DNA of 64,000 bases from Mycobacterium spongiae (lineage in GTDB: Bacteria > Actinomycetota > Actinomycetes > Mycobacteriales > Mycobacteriaceae), in NCBI RefSeq assembly GCF_018278905.1, contig NZ_CP046600.1:434001-498000 (forward strand), read 5' to 3'. Shown here one piece after another: positions 1-9,231 of this stretch. The translations under genes and the position numbers were made by a program. The notes beneath the pieces were generated by a model, which saw only the letters and a list, made by a program, of their open reading frames with translations, was not told the DNA's origin and did no database searches. Position 1 is the first letter of the stretch, and each line of letters begins with the position of its first letter.

Positions 1-574
1 TAGCGTGTTCGCGAAATCCAAGCACCTGAACTGGGGTTCCGCCGCGGGCGATCTGCTCGAGGGGTTGGCGGAAGGCTTGACCATCGGCCGACGCCACTAC
101 CAGCGCCGCAAGGCCCTGCTGGTACCGCTGGTCGATGTGGTCGAGCATGTCACGGTCGACATCGCTGTCCTCGTCAACCTTCGGTTTGGCGAAGACCGCG
201 AACCCGACGTTTCGCAGGGCATCCACCCAGGGCCGGACCACTTCGGCACTACCGGGCGCGATGTTGGTGAAGACGGTGGCTTCAGGTTCGGTCGACACAT
301 CTGGCTGGCCAGTGGCGACTTCCGCGGTAAGCGTCAGGAGCCAGCGGCCCAAGGCGTCGAAACGCGGTCGTTCCAGAGCTGTCGGCCGACGACCCAAGAT
401 GGAACCCAGACCCATGTCGAGGTTCGGGGCGTCCCATACCAAAAGGACACGTCCCGTTGGGGATGGGAGGCTGCCCAGCCCGTCCTTGGATAACTCGGAT
501 AAGGCCGGCACCGGCGGCGGGACGAAGGGCTGGGACGCTGGGGTGGTCACTTCTTCAGTCAGGCTCATCGTCAT
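1..574 (-). CDS. NYN-domain protein, Rv0207c-like (3' end outside window)
   Basis: Reading the minus strand from an ATG at 574 (second in-frame ATG at 568) gives an open frame to the window edge, so the C-terminus is missing. After a Pro-rich start it has a hydrophobic strand and an acidic cluster, VLLVWDAPNLDMGLGS, near residue 43. This matches the first motif of NYN/LabA-like PIN-fold nucleases, where the Asp and Asn bind metal. Further on, residues reading VDRDMLDHI and LVVASADGQAF match the second and third acidic motifs of the fold. The sequence and its place next to trmB match M. tuberculosis Rv0207c. RNase activity is inferred from the family and not demonstrated by the sequence. Confidence 0.8.
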   Translation of the reverse strand, partial: MTMSLTEEVTTPASQPFVPPPVPALSELSKDGLGSLPSPTGRVLLVWDAPNLDMGLGSILGRRPTALERPRFDALGRWLLTLTAEVATGQPDVSTEPEATVFTNIAPGSAEVVRPWVDALRNVGFAVFAKPKVDEDSDVDRDMLDHIDQRYQQGLAALVVASADGQAFRQPLEQIARGGTPVQVLGFREHA

Positions 575-589
575 CTAGTTTTCGGTTCG

Positions 590-740
590 TTTCATATCAA
601 CCGCGCCTTTTCTCTGTCAGCGGCGTTTCCTAGCAGCCGCGGTTTTCTCTATCAACCGTGCTTTTCGGGTCAGCTCCGTGTTTTCCAGATCAACTCCGCT
701 TTTTCCAGATCAACTCCGCTTTTTCCAGATCAGCTCCGTG
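590..740. repeat. degenerate 19-20 bp tandem repeat crossing the trmB stop codon
   Basis: The unit ttttccagatcaactccgct occurs at 681-700 and 701-720, with a third copy at 721-740 differing near its end. More diverged copies (ttttcgggtcagctccgtg, ttttctctatcaaccgtgc) extend leftward to about 590. The last copies lie inside the 3' end of trmB and contain its stop at 710-712. The array fills the space between trmB and the start of the NYN gene. Confidence 0.85.
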
Positions 741-1522
741 ACGCTGCTGCCCTCATGCTGGGCTTTGGTCTCGTACTTGGTAGTGGGGCGCCACACCGAA
801 ATCGGCAGCGGTTCGGTGCCGGGGTCAACGCGAACCAGGCCGGGTTGGCCGTCGCCGGAATCGGCGATGTGCTCGGCGTACCCGGAGTGATCGGTCGCGG
901 CGTGCACGACACCGCCAGGGCGCAGCCGGTCGGCGATCAACGCAAAGGTCGCCGGCTGCAGCAGCCGCCGCTTGTGGTGGCGTGCCTTCGGCCACGGATC
1001 GGGGAAGAAGACCCGAACGCCGTGCAACGAACCGGGGGCGATCAGGTGTTCTAGCACGGTGACCGCGTTTCCGCGGATCAACCGGATGTTGTCTACTTTC
1101 TCGCGCTCCAGTGCGCATAGCAGCTGTGCCAGACCTCGGCGATAGATTTCCACCGCGATCACATTGATATGCGGCTCGAGCTGTGCCATCGCCAGTGTCG
1201 AGGTGCCGCTGCCTGACCCGATCTCCAGCACCACTGGTGCATCGCGGCCAAACCAGGCTTGCGCGTCTACCGGGCCCGGCGGCACGGATTGGGCCGGCGG
1301 GGATTGCGGGAGTGCCATCATGCCGAATCGCGGCCATAGTCGCTCCCAGGTCTGGCGTTGAGCATTCGACAGAGCGGAGCGCCGCGACCGAAAGCTGGTG
1401 GACGGAAGATTGCCGCTAGCGCTAGAACCTGCCCCGTGGTCGAGACCCTGGCCCGATTTCACCGGCGTGTCGGGGTCTGCCCCCAACCCGGGTTGCGCAT
1501 GCATTTGTCCATCGTGGCCCAT
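710..1522 (-). CDS. trmB: tRNA (guanine-N7-)-methyltransferase TrmB
   Basis: SAM-dependent enzyme that makes m7G46 in the variable loop of tRNAs. The 270-residue product has the class I SAM motif VVLEIGSGSGTSTLAMA, then the TrmB signatures VRVFFPDPWPKARHHKRRL and ATDHSGYAEHI, and ends in LIWKKRS. The frame is open further upstream to 1624, but the ATG at 1522 is preferred because the following residues (GQMHAQPG) match the known M. tuberculosis N-terminus as I recall it. Compared with that protein the C-terminus is shortened and altered where it runs into the 20-bp tandem repeat. It is divergent from the Rv0209-like gene. Confidence 0.93.
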   Translation of the reverse strand: MGHDGQMHAQPGLGADPDTPVKSGQGLDHGAGSSASGNLPSTSFRSRRSALSNAQRQTWERLWPRFGMMALPQSPPAQSVPPGPVDAQAWFGRDAPVVLEIGSGSGTSTLAMAQLEPHINVIAVEIYRRGLAQLLCALEREKVDNIRLIRGNAVTVLEHLIAPGSLHGVRVFFPDPWPKARHHKRRLLQPATFALIADRLRPGGVVHAATDHSGYAEHIADSGDGQPGLVRVDPGTEPLPISVWRPTTKYETKAQHEGSSVTELIWKKRS

Positions 1523-1768
1523 GAACGGCTGGTGTAGCCGCCTGTGGTCCAGATTGATACCCAACAGTTGCCTTTTGCTGGTACCAGAAGGTGACTCGCG
1601 ATTCGGCGGTGCGGATGCCACCATTCGATAGCGCCGGGCAATCGAGCCCTGTCAGCAGCCCGCCCACGGCGTCGGTTTCAGTGGCGATGCGAACGTTGCC
1701 GCCTGCAGGGAGCCACTGCGGATTGCGGCTGATCGCTCGGCAGAGGGATCGAACAGAGCGGGCGGGAT

Positions 1769-2944
1769 ATGAGGGGACAGGGGCACCAGATATTCGCCGA
1801 CGAGTTGAGGCGATTTGCGGCCAGGACCGATGACCGGCGAACCGAGGCCGTCGCCGAGCGGGCTACCGAACCACTGCGGCTGGCAGTTCGTGGGCGTCGT
1901 GGAGTGGGGTGCAGCACCGTCGCGTGCGCGCTCGACCGAGCTGGTAGCTCGTTAGGCATTACCGTGGCACCGCCGGAGCGCACCGGTGATCGCGGTGATC
2001 AGCCGGCCGAGCTGGTCGTCTACGTCATTGCCGAGGCGATCAAGCCCGAAGACTCCGATGCCCTGGAGGCCATCGCCGCGACCCGCCAGCCGGTGGTCGC
2101 TGTGCTGAACAAAGCCGACCTGGTCGGCACGCTATCGGGTGATGGTCCGATCGCGGCGGCCCACGCTCGGTGCAAGCGCTTCTCCGCACTCGTCGGAACA
2201 CCCGTGGAGCCCCTGATCGGGCTACTTGCTGTTGCCGCGCTCGACGATCCGGATAGGCGCCCAGACCCGGACTTGTGGGCTGCTTTGCGGGTGCTGGCCG
2301 CGCACCGCGAAGGCCCAACCTGTGTGGACGGATCTTTCGACGGTTTTCTCGCCGCACAGCTTCCGGTGCCGACCGAGATACGGGTGCGCCTGCTGGACAC
2401 CTTTGATCTTTTCGGCATCGCGCTGGGCGTGGCCGGGTTCCGGGCCGCCACCTCCGCGGGCGAGCTCGCGGGAACCGCGGAACAAGTCCGTGTCCTGTTA
2501 CGTCGGGTCAGCGGCATCGACGCCGTCTTGGACCGCATCTGCGCCATCTGCTCCCAGCTGTGGTACCGGCGGGTGCTCGTGGCCGTCGCGGAACTCGAGG
2601 CCTTGGCCGTCTCGCGGGACCGCGTTGGCGAGCAGGTCGCTGAATTTCTGTCCTCCGATGACTCGGTGCTGGCCCGGATGGCTGTTGCGATCGATGTGGT
2701 GCGGGCATCCGGATTGGCCGCTGGCAGCGATCCCGAGCCGGAACCTGCGCCATCCGATGGTCCGGCCGCGCACTTGTCCCGGGCGGTGCGTTGGCAGCGA
2801 TACCGGCTACACACCAGTGCGGGCCGCCTGGATTCGACAAGCGAGGTTGGCCGGGCATGCGCGGCCGATATCGCTCGCGGATCGCTTCGGCTCTGGTCAG
2901 ATGCCGGCGCCGTGCCGCCGGGTGCATCCGAGGCGTCGCGGTGA
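1769..2944 (+). CDS. degenerate dynamin/GTPase-like P-loop protein, Rv0209-like
   Basis: The 391-residue product has a P-loop-like segment GRRGVGCST near residue 45, in which the Lys of a normal Walker A (GKS/T) is Cys. A well-preserved G4-like NKAD follows near residue 115 (VVAVLNKADLVG). The remainder is Ala-rich helix. These are features of a large GTPase with a damaged G1 motif, so nucleotide hydrolysis is doubtful. The TGA stop overlaps the GTG start of the next gene, so the two are almost certainly translated together. Matches M. tuberculosis Rv0209, a protein of unknown function. The start could be slightly further downstream. Confidence 0.75.
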   Translation: MRGQGHQIFADELRRFAARTDDRRTEAVAERATEPLRLAVRGRRGVGCSTVACALDRAGSSLGITVAPPERTGDRGDQPAELVVYVIAEAIKPEDSDALEAIAATRQPVVAVLNKADLVGTLSGDGPIAAAHARCKRFSALVGTPVEPLIGLLAVAALDDPDRRPDPDLWAALRVLAAHREGPTCVDGSFDGFLAAQLPVPTEIRVRLLDTFDLFGIALGVAGFRAATSAGELAGTAEQVRVLLRRVSGIDAVLDRICAICSQLWYRRVLVAVAELEALAVSRDRVGEQVAEFLSSDDSVLARMAVAIDVVRASGLAAGSDPEPEPAPSDGPAAHLSRAVRWQRYRLHTSAGRLDSTSEVGRACAADIARGSLRLWSDAGAVPPGASEASR

Positions 2945-4455
2945 CCGACGGGCCTTACGAAGACCCCGCAGCCCGGGTGGACACCCTGGTGGCGGCGGTC
3001 AAGCCACGGCTGGACTCGCCCGCCGTCAGCCGCCGTGCGGTTGTCTTGGTGACCGGTCCATGGCTGGCTGGGGTCAGCAGTGTGGTCGCGGCGCTGGCCC
3101 AACGGCTGCCGCACCGCACCGTGGTCGAGTCGGCAGACTTCACGCCTGCAGATGCGCCGATGGCGGTGGTATTTGTCATTTCCGGGGCGGCTCACCTGGC
3201 CCCATCCGATTGTGTGCTGCTGGACGCCGTCGCCGAGCACACCGACGTGGTGGTCGGGGTGGTTGCCAAGATCGACGTGCACCGCACCTGGCGCGACGTT
3301 CTCACCGCCAGCCGCGCCAGGTTGGCCGCGCATGCGCCGCGCTACGCCCAGGTGCCATGGGTTGGCGTGGCCGCGGCCCCCGAACTCGGTGACCAGCGTG
3401 TCGGTGAGCTAGCCGCGACTGTCGAGTCGCGGCTCACCGATTCGCATGCTCCGCGGCGAAACACGTTGCGGTCGTGGGAATCGCAGCTTCAGGCTCGGGC
3501 GCGGCGGCTGGATCGCGACGCCGAGGGCGCGCAGCGGCGGGAACGAGTCGACGCCTTGCGCGCGCGTCGCGGTGCGGCCATGCGGCGGCGACGCCAATCA
3601 AGGTCGGAGCACAGCATCGCAGCTCGCCGGCAGATCCAGCAGGCGCGGATCGAGTTGTTCCACTGCGCACGCGATCGGTGCTCGTCAGTGCGCAGCGAGT
3701 TGCGTGAGCGCAGCGCGGTGTTGTCCCGACGGGGCATGGCCGGGTTCACCGAGCAGGTGCGCAGCCGAGTCGAGGATGTTGTCGTTGAGGTGAACGAGGC
3801 CACCGACGCCTGCCTCGCAGGTGTGGCGCAGGGTTTGGGCGTGCCGATGCAGCTGCCGGCCATCGCGAAGCTTCCAACGGTCGCGCTCTCGGCTCCAACG
3901 CTGAATTCGCGACGGGTGGAAAGCCGGCTGATGATGCTACTTGGCGCTGGCTTCGGACTGGGTGTGGCGCTGACGTTGAGCAGGGTAGTGGTCGGTCTGG
4001 CCCCGGGACTGCGCACCGCGGCGCCCCCCGGACTCGCGGCAGCGGGGACCGTGGCGTGCGTTGCGATCGGGCTGGCGGCGACGGTCTGGGTGGTCACTAC
4101 CCGGAGTCTGCTGCGAGATCGTGCCGATGTGGACCGCTGGGCGGCCGATGCGGTGACATCGCTGCGGGCCGTTGCCGAGCGGCTCGTTGCCAGTCGAGTC
4201 CTGGCGGCCGAGGCGGCGGTGGGCGTCGCGGTGAGTGCCCGAGATGAGTCCGAGGATGCCCTGTTGGCCGATCAGCTGGCCATCATCGACAGCGAACTTC
4301 GCGACCATGCAGTCGCCGCGGCCCGGGCCGCGGCGCGCTGCGACCTGGAGCTGCCGATGCTCCGCGACGCACTGTCTGCCGTGCGTGCCGAACTGGGTGA
4401 TCCTGGCACGGGCAATCGCACTCTCACCCGCACCGCGCTACCGGATGTGACCTAG
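2941..4455 (+). CDS. membrane-anchored dynamin-like partner, Rv0210-like
   Basis: Start chosen at GTG 2941, overlapping the upstream stop by 4 bases, although the frame is open back to 2791. The 504-residue product begins with a second degenerate P-loop, VTGPWLAGVSS, with no Lys, and an AKID segment where NKxD would be. A long Arg-rich, probably coiled-coil region follows, then two hydrophobic segments at about residues 335-360 and 365-385 separated by a short Pro/Gly turn, then a further helical tail. The layout (G-like domain, helical stalk, paired membrane hairpin, helix) resembles bacterial dynamin-like proteins, which often come as two neighbouring genes. Function unknown; family placement is inferred. 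Confidence 0.72.
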   Translation: MTDGPYEDPAARVDTLVAAVKPRLDSPAVSRRAVVLVTGPWLAGVSSVVAALAQRLPHRTVVESADFTPADAPMAVVFVISGAAHLAPSDCVLLDAVAEHTDVVVGVVAKIDVHRTWRDVLTASRARLAAHAPRYAQVPWVGVAAAPELGDQRVGELAATVESRLTDSHAPRRNTLRSWESQLQARARRLDRDAEGAQRRERVDALRARRGAAMRRRRQSRSEHSIAARRQIQQARIELFHCARDRCSSVRSELRERSAVLSRRGMAGFTEQVRSRVEDVVVEVNEATDACLAGVAQGLGVPMQLPAIAKLPTVALSAPTLNSRRVESRLMMLLGAGFGLGVALTLSRVVVGLAPGLRTAAPPGLAAAGTVACVAIGLAATVWVVTTRSLLRDRADVDRWAADAVTSLRAVAERLVASRVLAAEAAVGVAVSARDESEDALLADQLAIIDSELRDHAVAAARAAARCDLELPMLRDALSAVRAELGDPGTGNRTLTRTALPDVT

Positions 4456-4730
4456 CGCAGCGCAGTTATGGCCTCGTCGGGCGCGTTTAGCTCGCGGCAA
4501 CCCAAAGCGCGATCCGCGGCGACGGGCGGGATGCGCGAGCGCAAGATTGTGCCAGTTCGGACGCCTTCTGAATCGTTGTTGTGAGCAGGCTTATACCCGC
4601 CCGAACCGTCCCCGGCAAGTGATGCGCGATAACCTTGTGTAAAAGCGACACCGCGTGGGCACTTGTATGCGCGACTGCATAGCTGGCTCAGACGCAACGA
4701 TGAGAACCCGATGACTAGCAGGAGAGTTTA

Positions 4731-6560
4731 ATGACCGCAGCGACAACCCCCGGTCTGGACACCGCGCCGACGAATCACCAGGGGCTGCTGTCCTGGGTAG
4801 CCGAGGTCGCCGAACTTACCCAGCCTGACCGGGTGGTTTTCGCAGACGGCTCCGAGGAAGAGTTTCAACGACTCTGCGCTCAGTTGGTCGATGCCGGCAC
4901 CTTCATCCGGCTCAACGAAGGCAAGTACCCGAACTCCTACCTCGCATTATCCGATCCGTCCGATGTTGCACGGGTGGAGTCGCGTACGTTCATCTGCTCT
5001 GAGAACGAGATCGACGCTGGTCCGACGAACCACTGGATGGACCCCAGCGAAATGCGGTCCGTGATGACGGACCTGTACCGGGGCTGCATGCGCGGTCGCA
5101 CCATGTATGTGGTGCCGTTCTGCATGGGCCCCCTCGGCGCCGAGGACCCCAAGCTCGGAGTGGAGATCACCGACTCCGAGTACGTGGTGGTTTCGATGAA
5201 GGTGATGACCCGCATGGGCAGCGCCGCACTGGAGAAGATGGGAGACGACGGGTTCTTCGTCAAGGCGTTGCACTCGGTCGGCGCCCCGCTGGAGTCGGGC
5301 CAAGCAGACGTGTCGTGGCCCTGCAACGACACCAAGTACATCACTCACTTCCCGGAGACTCGCGAAATCTGGAGCTACGGCTCCGGCTACGGGGGCAACG
5401 CGCTGCTGGGCAAGAAGTGCTACTCGTTGCGTATCGCCTCGGCGATGGCCCGTGATGAGGGCTGGCTAGCCGAGCACATGCTGATCCTGAAGCTGATTTC
5501 GCCCGAGAACAAGGCGTACTACATCGCGGCGGCCTTTCCGTCGGCGTGCGGCAAGACCAACCTGGCGATGCTTCAGCCCACCATCCCCGGATGGCGCGCC
5601 GAAACCCTGGGCGACGACATCGCCTGGATGCGGTTCGGCAAGGACGGCCGGTTGTACGCCGTCAACCCGGAGTTTGGCTTCTTCGGCGTGGCACCGGGCA
5701 CCAACTGGGACTCGAACCCGAACGCGATGCGCACGATCGCCGCTGGTAACACGGTTTTCACCAATGTTGCGCTCACCGACGACGGTGAAGTGTGGTGGGA
5801 GGGCCTCGAGGGCGACCCGCAGCATCTCACGGACTGGAAGGGCAACGACTGGTACTACCGGGAGACGGAAACCACCGCGGCTCACCCGAACGCCCGATAC
5901 TGCACACCGATGTCGCAATGCCCCATTCTGGCGCCCGAGTGGAATGATCCCCAGGGCGTGCCGATTTCGGCGATTCTGTTCGGTGGCCGCCGCAAGACCA
6001 CCGTTCCGCTGGTCACCCAAGCGCGCGACTGGCAGCATGGCGTGTTCATCGGTGGCACGCTGGGCAGCGAACAAACCGCGGCCGCCGAGGGCAAGGTCGG
6101 CAACGTCCGCCGCGACCCGATGGCCATGCTGCCGTTCATGGGCTACAACGTCGGCGACTACATCCAGCACTGGATTGACGTCGGCAAGAACTCCGACGAG
6201 TCCAAGCTGCCGCAGATCTTCTTCGTCAACTGGTTCCGCCGCGGGGACGACAATCGCTTCCTCTGGCCAGGCTTCGGCGAGAACAGCCGGGTACTGAAGT
6301 GGATCATCGACCGCATCGAGCACCAGGCCGGCGGCGTTAGCACGCCGATCGGAACCGTTCCGGCTGTCGAGGACCTCGACCTGAGCGGGTTGGATGCCGA
6401 TGTCGCCGACGTGGCGGATGCGTTGGCGGTCGATGTCGACGAATGGCGCCAAGAGCTGCCACTGATCGAAGAGTGGCTGGAGTTCATCGGTGAGAAGCTG
6501 CCGACCGGGATCAAGGACGAGTTCGACGCGCTGAAGCATCGCCTGGACGAGTCTCACTAG
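4731..6560 (+). CDS. pckA: phosphoenolpyruvate carboxykinase (GTP)
   Basis: Converts oxaloacetate and GTP to PEP, CO2 and GDP, the entry step of gluconeogenesis when mycobacteria grow on fatty acids or cholesterol. The 609-residue product is full length for the GTP class. It shows the P-loop [14 protein letters not shown] with its Cys at residue 273, the metal-binding segment [20 protein letters not shown], and the nucleotide-site segment [15 protein letters not shown]. The start has a purine-rich ribosome site (aggagag) 7 bases upstream. A 275-bp non-coding leader precedes it, so it probably has its own promoter. In H37Rv nadR follows; here an acyl-CoA ligase follows directly. Confidence 0.97.
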   Translation: MTAATTPGLDTAPTNHQGLLSWVAEVAELTQPDRVVFADGSEEEFQRLCAQLVDAGTFIRLNEGKYPNSYLALSDPSDVARVESRTFICSENEIDAGPTNHWMDPSEMRSVMTDLYRGCMRGRTMYVVPFCMGPLGAEDPKLGVEITDSEYVVVSMKVMTRMGSAALEKMGDDGFFVKALHSVGAPLESGQADVSWPCNDTKYITHFPETREIWSYGSGYGGNALLGKKCYSLRIASAMARDEGWLAEHMLILKLISPENKAYYIAAAFPSACGKTNLAMLQPTIPGWRAETLGDDIAWMRFGKDGRLYAVNPEFGFFGVAPGTNWDSNPNAMRTIAAGNTVFTNVALTDDGEVWWEGLEGDPQHLTDWKGNDWYYRETETTAAHPNARYCTPMSQCPILAPEWNDPQGVPISAILFGGRRKTTVPLVTQARDWQHGVFIGGTLGSEQTAAAEGKVGNVRRDPMAMLPFMGYNVGDYIQHWIDVGKNSDESKLPQIFFVNWFRRGDDNRFLWPGFGENSRVLKWIIDRIEHQAGGVSTPIGTVPAVEDLDLSGLDADVADVADALAVDVDEWRQELPLIEEWLEFIGEKLPTGIKDEFDALKHRLDESH

Positions 6561-6566
6561 ACCAGT

Positions 6567-6594
6567 CGGGGCCGCCTGTAAGGCGCCCGGTCGG
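6567..6594 (+). terminator. possible hairpin after pckA
   Basis: Just after the pckA stop, gccgcc and ggcgccc pair around a tgtaa loop with one bulge and further G:C pairs outside. There is no U-tract, as is common for mycobacterial hairpins. This is weak evidence only. Confidence 0.3.
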
Positions 6595-6697
6595 TCATGT
6601 GCTGCTGGGCACGCCGGGCATCCTGGCACGCAGCGAGCTCGAGAACGAATTCAACGCCAGGTGCGACCGGCCGCAGCCTGCGACGTACAGTCGGCCC

Positions 6698-8227
6698 ATG
6701 CAGATTCGCCAGCACGTCGGCTCCGGCAAGCCAGCTGTGATCTTGCACCCATCGGGCGTGGTCATCGGCTTCGACGAGCTGGAAGCCCGGGCCAATCGGC
6801 TCGCGCATCGGTTTCGTGGCGCGGGTCTGCATGAGGGCGACACCATTGCGATCCTGATGGAGAACAACGAACACATGCACGCGGTCATGTGGGCGGCTCG
6901 CCGCAGCGGCCTGTACTACGTGCCGATCAACACCCATCTCACCGCTGCCGAAGCCGCCTACATCATCGACAACAGCAGTGCCAAAGCGATCATCGGTTCT
7001 GCGATGTTGCGCGACACCTGCGCAGGGCTGGCTGAGCATCTTCCGGGTGGGTTGCCGCGCTTGCTGATGATCGCGACAGCAGGTTCCGAGGACGGTCTGC
7101 CGGGCTGGGATCGCTACCCGGAATGCGTGGTCGACCAACCTGATAACCCGATCGACGACGAACTCGAAGGTGACCTGCTGCAATACTCGTCGGGCACCAC
7201 CGGCCGACCCAAAGGGATCAAACGCGAACTGCCGCACGTCCCACCGGACGCGGCGGCGGGGATGATGTCGGTAATGGTTGGCGCCTGGATGGAACCCGAC
7301 TCGGTGTATCTGAGCCCCGCTCCGCTGTACCACACCGCACCCTCGGTCTGGTCGATGAGCGTTCAGGCCGAGGGCATCACCACGGTGGTGATGGAGAAGT
7401 TTGACCCCGAAGGTGCGCTCGATGCCATCGCACGCCATCGGGTAACCCACGGCCAATTCGTGCCAGCCATGTTCGTCCGGATGCTGAAACTTCCTGAGGC
7501 CGTACGTCATTCGTATGACTTGTCCAGCCTCAAGCGGGTGATGCACGCGGCCGCGCCGTGTCCGGTGGAAATCAAGAGGCAGATGATCGACTGGTGGGGA
7601 CCGATCGTCGACGAGTACTACGCATCCTCGGAAGCGATCGGGGCGACGATGATCACCGCCGAGGACTGGTTGGAGCATCCCGGTTCGGTCGGCAAACCCA
7701 TGGAAGGCGCGGTCCATATCCTGGCGGAGGACGGTAGCGAGCTGCCGCCTGGGCAGGCGGGTGAGATCTATTTCGACGCCGGGTATTCGTTCGAATACCT
7801 CAACGACCCGTCGAAAACCGCTGCGGCGCGAGACAAGCACGGCTGGGCGACAGTCGGTGACGTCGGCTATCTCGACGGCGAGGGTTATCTGTTCTTGACT
7901 GACCGGCGCCACCACATGATCATCTCGGGCGGAGTGAACATCTATCCGCAAGAAGCTGAGAACCTTCTGGTCACCCACCCCAAGGTGCTCGACGCGGCAG
8001 TGTTCGGTGTCCCTGATGACGAGATGGGACAACGCGTCGTTGCTGCGGTGCAGACCGTCGAGGAGGCGGATGCCACCGAAGAATTCGCCGAAGAGCTATT
8101 GGGATGGATACGAGAACGCCTGTCGCACTTCAAGTGTCCTCGATCGATAGCGTTCGAGTCGCAGCTGCCGCGCACCGATACGGGCAAGCTCTACAAGAAC
8201 GAGCTGATAAACAAGTATTCGGTGTAG
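6698..8227 (+). CDS. fadD4: fatty-acid-CoA ligase FadD4
   Basis: ATP-dependent acyl-CoA synthetase of the ANL superfamily. The 509-residue product has the P-loop-like A3 motif LLQYSSGTTGRPKGIKR near residue 165, an A5-type region EYYASSEAIGATM, the A7/A8 hinge (TVGDVGYLDGEGYLFLTDR) and the A10 catalytic lysine region LPRTDTGKLYKNEL near the C-terminus. The frame opens at 6599, but the ATG at 6698 is preferred because MQIRQHV and what follows match the M. tuberculosis FadD4 N-terminus as I recall it. A crotonase gene begins 3 bases after its stop, so the two probably form an operon that activates and hydrates an acyl chain. Confidence 0.92.
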   Translation: MQIRQHVGSGKPAVILHPSGVVIGFDELEARANRLAHRFRGAGLHEGDTIAILMENNEHMHAVMWAARRSGLYYVPINTHLTAAEAAYIIDNSSAKAIIGSAMLRDTCAGLAEHLPGGLPRLLMIATAGSEDGLPGWDRYPECVVDQPDNPIDDELEGDLLQYSSGTTGRPKGIKRELPHVPPDAAAGMMSVMVGAWMEPDSVYLSPAPLYHTAPSVWSMSVQAEGITTVVMEKFDPEGALDAIARHRVTHGQFVPAMFVRMLKLPEAVRHSYDLSSLKRVMHAAAPCPVEIKRQMIDWWGPIVDEYYASSEAIGATMITAEDWLEHPGSVGKPMEGAVHILAEDGSELPPGQAGEIYFDAGYSFEYLNDPSKTAAARDKHGWATVGDVGYLDGEGYLFLTDRRHHMIISGGVNIYPQEAENLLVTHPKVLDAAVFGVPDDEMGQRVVAAVQTVEEADATEEFAEELLGWIRERLSHFKCPRSIAFESQLPRTDTGKLYKNELINKYSV

Positions 8228-8230
8228 CCG

Positions 8231-9202
8231 ATGCTCCGGGTGATCGACCTGTCGAGCGTGCCGGAGCCCTACCCCGACATGGTATCGCCGGGCGTCGTTG
8301 TCGCGTTCGGCTCGGCGACTGACATGGCGTCGCCGTCGGCTGAATTCTGGCTGGAGAATGCGACTTTCACCCTCGTCGAGGGCCGCACTGCCGATCGGCG
8401 CGCGGTCACTGTCGAATCGGTGGCCGGGGCACTGGTCGAGCTGAAGCGGCGTTGTGAACGCTGGCCGCGGGCAAGTGCCGTGTGCGCCGACGTGTTGCGC
8501 GTCGTTGACCCGGGCGATCCCACGCTCACCGGGTTGGTCACCGAGTCACTGGCCTATTCGACCTTGCAGGCCGGACCGGAGTTCGCGCGGTGGCTTGACG
8601 AGCGCGGGCCGGTGCACCCACCCGACATCGCGGAACCGTTACTCGTTGACCGCGACGGTGACATTGTGCGGATCAGGTTCAACCGGCCGCAGCGTCACAA
8701 TGCTTTTTCCGACGACGTGCGCGGTGCCCTCCTGGAGGCACTGACCGTTGCCGTGATGGACCCGGCGGTGACCGAAATCGTATTGAGCGGCAATGGTCCA
8801 TCATTTTGCAGCGGCGGCGACCTTGCAGAGTTTGGCACTTTTGACGACCCGGCGTCGGCACATCTGGCCCGGACCCGGCACAGTCCCGGCCTGCTGCTCG
8901 ACGCACTTACCGTCAGGCTTGGACCGGCCTGTCGTGCCGAGGTGCACGGCCAGGTGCTCGGCAGCGGGCTAGAGATGGCGGCGTTTTGCGGTTGGGTTGC
9001 GGCCAAGCCGGATTCAGTGTTCGGACTTCCTGAATTGAGTCTCGGGCTGATTCCCGGAGCCGGCGGTACCGTCAGCGTCACGCGCCGGATCGGGCGGTGG
9101 CGTACGGCCTATCTTGTGCTGTCCGGTCGAACTATCGATGTCGATACAGCGATGAGCTGGGGGCTCGTGGATGCAGCCGCCGGTGGGCGACGCCAAATGT
9201 GA
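8231..9202 (+). CDS. enoyl-CoA hydratase/isomerase family protein
   Basis: A 323-residue crotonase, longer than the usual 260 because about 130 residues precede the fold. That extension (PDMVSPGVVVAFGSATDM, later an Ala/Leu-rich segment) is of no domain I recognise. The crotonase core starts with VRIRFNRPQRHNAFS and has the oxyanion-hole segment GNGPSFCSGGDLAEF. Both catalytic glutamates of true hydratases are present, in GSGLEMAAFC and GLPELSLGLIPGAGG. It ends in a short Arg/Gln-rich tail without the usual C-terminal helix, so it may be slightly truncated. Starts 3 bases after fadD4 and is likely co-translated with it. Substrate unknown. Confidence 0.87.
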   Translation: MLRVIDLSSVPEPYPDMVSPGVVVAFGSATDMASPSAEFWLENATFTLVEGRTADRRAVTVESVAGALVELKRRCERWPRASAVCADVLRVVDPGDPTLTGLVTESLAYSTLQAGPEFARWLDERGPVHPPDIAEPLLVDRDGDIVRIRFNRPQRHNAFSDDVRGALLEALTVAVMDPAVTEIVLSGNGPSFCSGGDLAEFGTFDDPASAHLARTRHSPGLLLDALTVRLGPACRAEVHGQVLGSGLEMAAFCGWVAAKPDSVFGLPELSLGLIPGAGGTVSVTRRIGRWRTAYLVLSGRTIDVDTAMSWGLVDAAAGGRRQM

Positions 9203-9231
9203 TGGCGATCAACGTAACAGGCGCGGTTCGC

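Noticed and set aside
2020..3333. 437-residue minus-strand frame opposite the Rv0209/Rv0210-like genes
   Set aside because: Arg/Ser-rich shadow of a high-G+C coding strand; the plus-strand frames match known proteins.
5466..8032. Large minus-strand frames opposite pckA and fadD4 (387 and 491 residues)
   Set aside because: pckA and fadD4 show complete family motifs; the opposite frames show none.
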